Shown: positions 1 through 4,124 of the stretch, one piece after another
Numbering within the stretch: the first letter of the stretch is position 1
Layout: every line of letters starts with the position of its first letter
DNA from: Candidatus Woesearchaeota archaeon
GTDB taxonomy: Archaea > Nanobdellota > Nanobdellia > Woesearchaeales > ARS49
NCBI GenBank assembly: GCA_026394935.1
Contig: JAPLZR010000046.1
Location: 1-9,141 of the forward strand
Length of the DNA: 9,141 nt
Direction: 5' to 3'
Position numbers and translations under genes: made by a program
The notes under the pieces: model-generated
The model's database searches: none
Told to the model about the DNA's origin: nothing
The model's input: only the letters and a program-made list of their open reading frames with translations

Positions 1-1
1 C

Positions 2-385
2 ATGGACTGGGTATGCTTCACAAGCTATGTAATCACAGCATTGCTGATTGGACTGCTGTTAATCCACGCAGTATTCCGCAGCATAAGCGACTACGTATAC
101 AGGAAGCCCTCAAAAGAATTCCTGACCTGGCTGTTAATAATAGCAATACTTGCAATGGTTTTATTGAACCAGACAATGTGCGGAGTGTCGTCAGCGCTGA
201 CGATGATTTTAGTACTGGTGTTTGTACTGCTGCTTATCTTCAAAGTGATGTACTCGCAGTTCAAAAAAACACCAAAATCAGCTTCAATGGAGCCGGTAAT
301 CAACATCGACGAACTGCGGACAATACTGAAGAAAACAAAACACCTGAAAAGAATGATAAAAAGGATGGGCAAAAAGGCACGCTGA
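2..385 (+). CDS. Three-helix membrane protein with basic tail (possibly 5'-partial)
   Basis: I do not recognise this gene. From the ATG at 2 it encodes 127 aa with three strongly hydrophobic segments at about residues 4-25, 40-59 and 64-84. They are followed by a soluble tail (about 85-127) that ends in a Lys/Arg-rich amphipathic stretch (KKTKHLKRMIKRMGKKAR). By the positive-inside rule this tail is probably cytoplasmic and could touch nucleic acid or lipid head groups, which is inference. The ATG is the second base of the window, so no promoter or ribosome site can be seen and the true start may lie upstream. Codon use (AGA/AGG, ATA, GCA) matches the neighbouring genes. The stop codon (383-385) runs directly into the 45-bp promoter repeat, so the gene borders the nucleotidyltransferase island without being clearly part of it. 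A competing 132-aa reading frame from 13 was rejected. Confidence 0.6.
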   Translation: MDWVCFTSYVITALLIGLLLIHAVFRSISDYVYRKPSKEFLTWLLIIAILAMVLLNQTMCGVSSALTMILVLVFVLLLIFKVMYSQFKKTPKSASMEPVINIDELRTILKKTKHLKRMIKRMGKKAR

Positions 386-429
386 TATTCTTCGTAATTC
401 GTGAGTGGTAAAAAACGAAAGGTTTATAA
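385..429. repeat. 45-bp direct repeat, copy 1 (promoter-bearing)
   Basis: These 45 bases are identical to 2826-2870, with no match extending beyond either end. The copy begins on the last base of the preceding stop codon and ends in a TATA box. It contains TTCGT at 391-395 and 398-402, the complementary ACGAA at 415-419, then the BRE/TATA string CGAAAGGTTTATAA. The two copies lie 2441 bp apart and bracket exactly two toxin-antitoxin-like operons. They could be duplicated promoter/operator sequence, a recombination junction, or both. Confidence 0.95.
415..429 (+). promoter_or_regulatory. BRE/TATA promoter for the small protein/AbiEii operon
   Basis: The string ACGAAAGG followed by TTTATAA (TATA at 423-429) has the form of an archaeal BRE plus TATA box. 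The distance from the first T of the box to the ATG at 454 is 31 nt, which puts the expected transcription start at or just before the start codon. That implies a leaderless mRNA. The potential GTG start at 430 abuts the TATA box and would not be transcribed. Confidence 0.75.
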
Positions 430-453
430 GTGGAAAAAAGATTGATAAATGAC

Positions 454-696
454 ATGAAAATAAATCGCGCCCTTTTATGGGATCTCTACCATCTTAAAGA
501 TGAGGATTTTAAAAGAGAAGATGTTAGAGAATGGTATGCTGCAAGAGTCATCACAAAAGGAACATATGATGACGTTCTTGGTTTAGGCCTCGAAAACATC
601 AGAAAATACCTTCCAAAAATAAAGATTCCTGAACGCCTGAGAGATTTTTGGGAATGGTATTTCAAAACCACGGAGCAAAATGCCGATACTAACTGA
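454..696 (+). CDS. Small putative antitoxin partner of AbiEii-type nucleotidyltransferase
   Basis: This 80-aa soluble protein starts ALLWDL near its N-terminus and is rich in charged and aromatic residues (WEWYF near the C-terminus). I see no membrane segment. It lies directly upstream of an AbiEii-type nucleotidyltransferase gene and overlaps it by 17 nt, the usual position of an antitoxin. The pattern LLWDL, then an RVI-KGT-like segment, then a YL-containing helix recalls small domains of the DUF6922 kind found before such enzymes. That resemblance is from memory and needs a profile search. I chose the ATG at 454 over the in-frame GTG at 430 because 430 touches the TATA box, whereas 454 lies 31 nt from its first base, as expected for leaderless mRNA. 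Function as antitoxin or autorepressor is inferred from context only. Confidence 0.75.
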   Translation: MKINRALLWDLYHLKDEDFKREDVREWYAARVITKGTYDDVLGLGLENIRKYLPKIKIPERLRDFWEWYFKTTEQNADTN

Positions 697-1360
697 TTTT
701 CAGAAAAAAATAATTGCAATAGCATCAGAAACTCCCTCAGTCAAGGAAAAATTCTGGCTCGCAGGAGGAACTGCACTTGCTGAATTTTACCTCCAGCACA
801 GACTTTCAGAAGACCTTGATTTTTTTACCGATCAAAGAGAAGAATTTAGAGCTGCAATCAGAGACTTTGAAGAAACAACGGCAAAAAAACATCTGGCTGT
901 GACAAAAACCTATGATGGCAATACTTTTGCAAGATTCATATTCTTTAATGAAGCAGAACCCCTGAAAGTCGAGTTTTGCTGGGACTCGCCATACCGTTTC
1001 CAGCCAACCACGAATTCAGAATACGGAATAAGACTTGAGAATCCTGTAGATATCGCGTGCAACAAATTATCTGCGCTCTATGACCGGTACGCGCCAAAAG
1101 ATTTTGTGGACGGATACTTCATTCACAGAGAAATGCACAACCTCGACGATTTAATCTGCTGGTCAAAACAAAAACACGGCGGAATGGACAATTACATGCT
1201 CGCAGTCGCATTCAAAGCAGTAGACCAAATACCAGACGACTCCCCGCTATTTCCCAGAATGTTAAAACCACTCGACAAGAAAGACATGCGCGAAACATTC
1301 CTAAAATACGCAGTACGGCTTATAAGAGAGCCGTTCGAAGCGAGACCTTACTCTCAATAA
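680..1360 (+). CDS. AbiEii/AbiGii-type nucleotidyltransferase (putative toxin)
   Basis: This 226-aa protein has the hallmarks of the AbiEii/AbiGii (DUF1814-type) nucleotidyltransferase family. The nucleotide-binding motif LAGGTALAEFYLQHR has the Gly pair at 29-30, and SEDLDFF carries the metal-binding Asp pair at 45 and 47. A likely third carboxylate is Glu98 in LKVEFCW. The downstream family signature follows: Lys129, Arg136 and KDFVD at 140-144. Characterised relatives are type IV/VII toxins (AbiEii, MenT) that transfer nucleotides, in MenT3 to tRNA acceptor ends. Substrate here is unknown. The length is short but complete for the family. Its ATG overlaps the upstream 80-aa gene by 17 nt and has a GGAG site at 672-675, so the pair is translationally coupled and co-transcribed. 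A hairpin plus T-run at 1381-1399 follows. Confidence 0.9.
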   Translation: MPILTDFQKKIIAIASETPSVKEKFWLAGGTALAEFYLQHRLSEDLDFFTDQREEFRAAIRDFEETTAKKHLAVTKTYDGNTFARFIFFNEAEPLKVEFCWDSPYRFQPTTNSEYGIRLENPVDIACNKLSALYDRYAPKDFVDGYFIHREMHNLDDLICWSKQKHGGMDNYMLAVAFKAVDQIPDDSPLFPRMLKPLDKKDMRETFLKYAVRLIREPFEARPYSQ

Positions 1361-1407
1361 TGTTGTGCTGTACAACAAATGGCATTTTTATGCCTTTTTC
1401 TGTTGTA
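1361..1407. other. Competing inverted repeats TGTTGT / ACAACA / TGTTGT
   Basis: TGTTGT (1361-1366) can pair with ACAACA (1372-1377) across a 5-base loop. The same ACAACA, extended to TACAACA (1371-1377), can instead pair with TGTTGTA (1401-1407), enclosing the 1381-1399 hairpin. The two pairings are mutually exclusive. The arms start immediately after the AbiEii stop codon. It could be a transcript-end structure, or a protein-binding dyad with half-site TGTTGT; the sequence alone cannot separate these. Confidence 0.45.
1381..1399 (+). terminator. Hairpin plus T-run, probable transcription terminator
   Basis: GGCAT (1381-1385), a TTTT loop and ATGCC (1390-1394) form a 5-bp stem that is followed at once by five T residues (1395-1399). 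It lies 21 bp after the AbiEii stop codon and before the next promoter. Archaeal termination mainly needs the T-run, so the hairpin may be an aid. The structure also argues against a start at 1379 for the downstream gene. Confidence 0.6.
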
Positions 1408-1461
1408 TGACACATTCATTTATATATTCTATTATCTACATTTACTTATTGTTGATAAAAA

Positions 1462-1480
1462 ATCAAAAGCTTTATATATA
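1462..1480 (+). promoter_or_regulatory. BRE/TATA promoter for the winged-helix/DUF6036 operon
   Basis: ATCAAAAGC runs into TTTATATATA (1471-1480). The first T of the box lies 31 nt before the GTG at 1502, matching the spacing at the other leaderless genes in this window. The rest of 1400-1501 is AT-rich spacer in which I see no gene. Confidence 0.7.
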
Positions 1481-1501
1481 AAAGGGGCTATATTTAACTT
1501 T

Positions 1502-2122
1502 GTGAACACTAAAATACTGCTTAAAAAACTTGAAGGAGTCCAGACAATCAAGTCAGTCATGAGCATATTAGACGTGAACAAGGAAAAAGCGGTTTACCAC
1601 ATTTACCGCCTGAGAAAGGCAGGATATGTCAAGACAAGGAAATCAAGCAATAACGCGAGAGTATACAGCATATCCTCTGAGAACAGGCTGGGCGGCACAA
1701 GCTACTACGAAATAATCAACAAGCACTCTCCTATCAAAATATCAACCCCCCGGGTTTACAGGGTATACGGAAAAGAACACATAATTGAAGAAGCATTGGT
1801 GTTTGCAATAAAAACACAGAATCTCAGGACAATACTGGCTGCGCTGTCCTTATTCAGAAAAATAGAAGACTGGGCAATGCTGTATAGGCTGGCGAAAAAG
1901 AACTGCATCGAAAGACAAGTTGGCGCACTATATGATCTGGCAAGAACAGTCATGAGGGTCAGAAAGATGCCAAAAAGATTCCGGAACAATGCTCTGCCAA
2001 AAAAAGAGCATACTTTCAAGCACGTAATAGACGGATTAAAATCAAAAGATTTTAAAGATATAGAGGCAAGATGGAAAATGCACCTGCCATTTAACAAAAA
2101 AGATTTAGAGGATTACAGATGA
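1502..2122 (+). CDS. Winged-helix DNA-binding protein, putative antitoxin
   Basis: This 206-aa protein has an N-terminal winged helix-turn-helix at about residues 5-58. A short helix pair is followed by the recognition-helix region NKEKAVYHIYRLRKAGYV (26-43) and a basic wing (KTRKSSNNARVYSI). The rest is mainly helical, with a conserved-looking block (VYGKEHIIEEAL to RFRNNAL, about 89-165) rich in Arg and Lys. It has the architecture of AbiEi-like antitoxins, which bind their own promoter through the wHTH and counter the toxin through the C-terminal domain. That role is inferred from family layout and from the ATGA overlap with the nucleotidyltransferase gene. I chose the GTG at 1502 because it lies 31 nt from a strong TATA box. 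The longer frame from 1379 would add 41 hydrophobic residues translated from a terminator and promoter. Confidence 0.8.
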   Translation: MNTKILLKKLEGVQTIKSVMSILDVNKEKAVYHIYRLRKAGYVKTRKSSNNARVYSISSENRLGGTSYYEIINKHSPIKISTPRVYRVYGKEHIIEEALVFAIKTQNLRTILAALSLFRKIEDWAMLYRLAKKNCIERQVGALYDLARTVMRVRKMPKRFRNNALPKKEHTFKHVIDGLKSKDFKDIEARWKMHLPFNKKDLEDYR

Positions 2123-2790
2123 TTACAATAGAACAACAACAAAAACTATTGCTGGTAATTTCAAAAGAACTGAAAAAGCCGGTCACTGCATACGCCATAG
2201 GCGGAACTGCAATGATGTTCCTGGGGCTCAAAGACGCCACCCTGGACATCGACCTGGTTTTTGAAAAAGAAGCAGACAAGAATACATTCAAAGACGCCGC
2301 AAAAAAACTCGGATACCTCGAAATGGACGCGGCCGCAGTATACGGCGCGAAAAAAAACAGGCCAGAAATGCTCAAACTGAACGATGAAAGATTCGACCTT
2401 TTCGCCACTGACGTAATAGATTTCATTTTCTCCGAAACAATGCGCGAAAGAGCAAAACAGATGCACCAGTTTGAAGACAAACTAGTATTGAAAATTGCAG
2501 ACCCTCACGACCTAATCCTGATGAAATGCGCAACTGACAGGGTGAAAGACATCGACGATGCCAGAACAATAATCAAAATCACAGAGATTAACTGGAATAT
2601 ACTAGTGGAAGAGGCAAAAAAACAAATAAGCCTTGGAAAAGAAAGAGCAGCATTTGATTTAGGATGCTTCCTGGAAAACCTGAGAAAAGAAGACAAGAAG
2701 CTCGTGCCCAAGAAAACATTAGACACGCTTTTCGAAATCGTCAGGAAACAGTCAGAACAAAAGCAAAACCAGGAAAAAAGACATACTTGA
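2119..2790 (+). CDS. DUF6036-like nucleotidyltransferase (putative toxin)
   Basis: This 223-aa protein has a nucleotidyltransferase fold signature: AYAIGGTAMMFLG (Gly pair at 28-29), then TLDIDLVF with the metal-binding Asp pair at 43 and 45, and a probable third carboxylate at Asp93 in ERFDLF. The downstream segment DLILMKCATDRVKDIDDA (131-148) supplies the Lys and KDxxD residues common to these enzymes. The family is best matched to DUF6036-type nucleotidyltransferases, distinct from the AbiEii enzyme at 680-1360. The C-terminus is helical, highly charged and ends in a Lys/Gln-rich tail. The start overlaps the winged-helix gene by 4 nt (ATGA) with GAGG at 2108-2111, so the two form one operon with antitoxin first. 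The nucleotide and acceptor used are unknown. Toxicity is inferred from the module layout. Confidence 0.85.
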   Translation: MITIEQQQKLLLVISKELKKPVTAYAIGGTAMMFLGLKDATLDIDLVFEKEADKNTFKDAAKKLGYLEMDAAAVYGAKKNRPEMLKLNDERFDLFATDVIDFIFSETMRERAKQMHQFEDKLVLKIADPHDLILMKCATDRVKDIDDARTIIKITEINWNILVEEAKKQISLGKERAAFDLGCFLENLRKEDKKLVPKKTLDTLFEIVRKQSEQKQNQEKRHT

Positions 2791-2825
2791 AGCAATTTGA
2801 TAAGTTTTCTTGCACACCAAAGACT

Positions 2826-2870
2826 ATATTCTTCGTAATTCGTGAGTGGTAAAAAACGAAAGGTTTATAA
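2826..2870. repeat. 45-bp direct repeat, copy 2 (promoter-bearing)
   Basis: Exact copy of 385-429. TTCGT lies at 2832-2836 and 2839-2843, ACGAA at 2856-2860, and the TATA box at 2864-2870. It begins 36 bp after the stop of the DUF6036-like gene. The intervening 2791-2825 holds only a short T-rich patch (TTTTCTT) that could weakly terminate transcription. Confidence 0.95.
2856..2870 (+). promoter_or_regulatory. BRE/TATA promoter inside repeat copy 2
   Basis: Same ACGAAAGG plus TTTATAA string as in copy 1. Its first T is 30 nt before an in-frame ATG at 2894, so it could give a leaderless transcript with a 20-residue N-terminal extension of the degenerate nucleotidyltransferase. It could equally transcribe through to the internal start at 2954. 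Confidence 0.65.
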
Positions 2871-2916
2871 TTGACGGCTTTTTAAAGAGCAATATGGTGC
2901 ACGCGAATACCTGCAG

Positions 2917-2931
2917 GAGATTTTATATATC
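2917..2931 (+). promoter_or_regulatory. Possible second TATA promoter for the 2954 start
   Basis: GAGATTTTATATATC includes TTTATATAT from 2922, which lies 32 nt before the ATG at 2954. The BRE region (GCAGGAGA) fits the local GAAAGG consensus less well than the repeat promoter does, so this box is less certain. Confidence 0.45.
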
Positions 2932-2953
2932 TCAAATGCCTGTAAGACACAAT

Positions 2954-3403
2954 ATGGTTGAGTTGGATGCCGGACAGCTGGAACTCTTGTCCAATGCCAA
3001 GGCAAGATATGCAATAGTCGGAGATGCAGGCATTCAATTAAGACTTGGCAAAAATGAAGGCGCACTCGAAATTCTGGCAAACGAATCAGTTGATGGCATC
3101 CGAATATTAAAACAAGGCGAACTCGGACCACTGGAAAGACATTATCAACCGATAATTGACACTGCTGAAGAAGTAAATGTTGGCGGATACACGTTAATGG
3201 TTGCGACAGTGCCATACCTTGTTGCTGAAAGCATAGCAAGAAAAAAATTCCCGTTTGCGCTAATAAAACTTGCAGAAAGCGGAAAGATAGACCGGCAGGT
3301 TGCAGAAGACGTCAGAGGGCTTTTAAAAGCAACAGGCCTGCGGGAAGAGTGGACGGAATTCCTGCAATTGCTCTATGATTTCGCGCCTAATATTCTTCGC
3401 TGA
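2954..3403 (+). CDS. Degenerate nucleotidyltransferase-like protein
   Basis: From the ATG at 2954 this is a 149-aa soluble protein. YAIVGDAGIQLRLG (19-32) lines up by eye with the nucleotide-binding motif YFIFGGVGVQARVA of the minus-strand enzyme next door, but the Gly pair is Gly-Asp here. The expected DxD becomes SVDGIRI with only one Asp (47), and the LMVATVPYLVAESIARKK segment matches the C-terminal family block without its KDxxD residues. The protein is therefore probably catalytically dead: a decayed paralogue, or a repurposed partner or antitoxin. Starts at 2894 (+20 aa, paired with the repeat promoter) or 2936 are possible. I chose 2954 because the extension is encoded over a second TATA-like box and lies outside the recognisable fold. 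Its last 17 bp overlap the convergent gene. Confidence 0.65.
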   Translation: MVELDAGQLELLSNAKARYAIVGDAGIQLRLGKNEGALEILANESVDGIRILKQGELGPLERHYQPIIDTAEEVNVGGYTLMVATVPYLVAESIARKKFPFALIKLAESGKIDRQVAEDVRGLLKATGLREEWTEFLQLLYDFAPNILR

Positions 3404-4022
3404 TTATCTGCTCAAGAACCTGATACTTATTCTCACAGCCAAGCTCAACAAGCAATTGTCGGACAGCATCGTATCTTATGGCTGAGCCTGACGCCTGACT
3501 TGTATCTACGAGCACTTTAATGTCGTGAAAGTCCTTTGCCTGAATCCTATTTCCGCTAAGTTTGGCTGCAATAAGATGCTCGACAGGGCTGACATCCACA
3601 CGAATCCGGCAATTGCCTTTTCTTAAAGACACCTGTTCTCTTGCAGCAAGCTGTTCCAAAGCCACCTTCTCAAAACCCTTTAATTCATCAGGACTGGTCA
3701 GGTAGTTGACAATAACAGGACCGATCTTGACGTGATTGGGCGCATTTACGATTCCGGCACGAGGATACGCGGCTGCCAATTCATTGAAAAGAACCACAGC
3801 GTTCTCGTCAGCAATGTATAAGTCGATATCTCCGGTACGCCTAAGCTTCGAGTCATCAACTGTCTTCACGTCTTTTCTGCCATTATCTGTCTCCAAAGCA
3901 GCAACACGAGCCTGCACACCGACGCCTCCAAATATGAAATATTCAGTATTACAAAGAGCTTCGCCTAACAATTTCAAAGCCTGAAAAAGCTCATCATCCT
4001 TGATATTATAATCGCCTTTCAT
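3387..4022 (-). CDS. Nucleotidyltransferase, third type in the window (putative toxin)
   Basis: This 211-aa protein, read from the minus strand, has FIFGGVGVQARVA (Gly pair 32-33), then RRTGDIDLYI with the Asp pair at 65 and 67. Between them is an unusually long charged loop (about 43-60). The C-terminal block has VSPVEHLIAAKLSGNR (Lys154, Arg159) and AKDFHDIKVL (Lys163, Asp164, Asp167), as in AbiEii/DUF6036-type enzymes. A third carboxylate is not obvious: the expected strand reads VIVNYL with Asn106, so activity is likely but not certain. I chose the ATG at 4022 because a TATA box (4046-4052) lies exactly 30 nt upstream. The in-frame ATG at 4070 lies upstream of that box. The gene converges on the degenerate relative at 2954-3403, with a 17-bp 3' overlap, and diverges from the kinase gene. 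Confidence 0.8.
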   Translation of the reverse strand: MKGDYNIKDDELFQALKLLGEALCNTEYFIFGGVGVQARVAALETDNGRKDVKTVDDSKLRRTGDIDLYIADENAVVLFNELAAAYPRAGIVNAPNHVKIGPVIVNYLTSPDELKGFEKVALEQLAAREQVSLRKGNCRIRVDVSPVEHLIAAKLSGNRIQAKDFHDIKVLVDTSQASGSAIRYDAVRQLLVELGCENKYQVLEQIISEEY

Positions 4023-4045
4023 ATGCCTGAATACGCACTTGCTGC

Positions 4046-4058
4046 TTATAAACCTTTC
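4046..4058 (-). promoter_or_regulatory. BRE/TATA promoter for the minus-strand nucleotidyltransferase
   Basis: Read on the minus strand, GGAAAGG precedes TTTATAA (4052-4046). The first T is 30 nt from the ATG at 4022, which implies a leaderless transcript. The core AAAGGTTTATAA matches the promoter in the 45-bp repeats. Confidence 0.75.
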
Positions 4059-4088
4059 CTTGATAGTCACTTCTGAGTAGCAACAGTA

Positions 4089-4102
4089 GAAAGGTTTAAA
4101 TA
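4089..4102 (+). promoter_or_regulatory. BRE/TATA promoter for the kinase gene
   Basis: GAAAGG followed by TTTAAATA (4095-4102) lies 30 nt, counted from its first T, upstream of the ATG at 4125. No Shine-Dalgarno sequence lies between. About 30 bp separate this BRE from the BRE of the divergent promoter, so one regulator bound between 4059 and 4088 could affect both. Confidence 0.75.
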
Positions 4103-4124
4103 TGGTGAGAGGATACTATGGTGC

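Noticed and set aside
13..411. 132-aa plus-strand frame overlapping the membrane protein
   Set aside because: It runs out of frame with the hydrophobic protein at 2-385, its composition is that of a shifted coding frame, and it ends inside the promoter repeat. The same short peptide end (FFVIREW) recurs at 2852 only because the 45-bp DNA repeat is identical.
430..453. GTG start at 430 adding 8 residues to the small protein
   Set aside because: The codon abuts the TATA box, so it should not be in the transcript. ATG 454 has the regular 31-nt spacing.
1379..1501. Hydrophobic 41-residue N-terminal extension of the winged-helix protein
   Set aside because: It is translated across the terminator hairpin and the TATA box, and the extension would put a membrane segment before a DNA-binding domain.
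2091..2480. 129-aa minus-strand frame over the DUF6036-like gene
   Set aside because: It is antisense to the GG and DxD motifs of a recognised enzyme, is Ser/Phe-rich as expected of a shadow frame, and has no promoter or ribosome site.
385..2870. Direct repeats as a CRISPR array or transposon ends
   Set aside because: There are only two copies, 2441 bp apart, without regular spacers. No transposase or integrase gene lies between them, and the repeats are direct, not terminal inverted.
4023..4070. 16-residue extension of the minus-strand nucleotidyltransferase from ATG 4070
   Set aside because: The codon lies upstream of the TATA box at 4046-4052, which points to ATG 4022.
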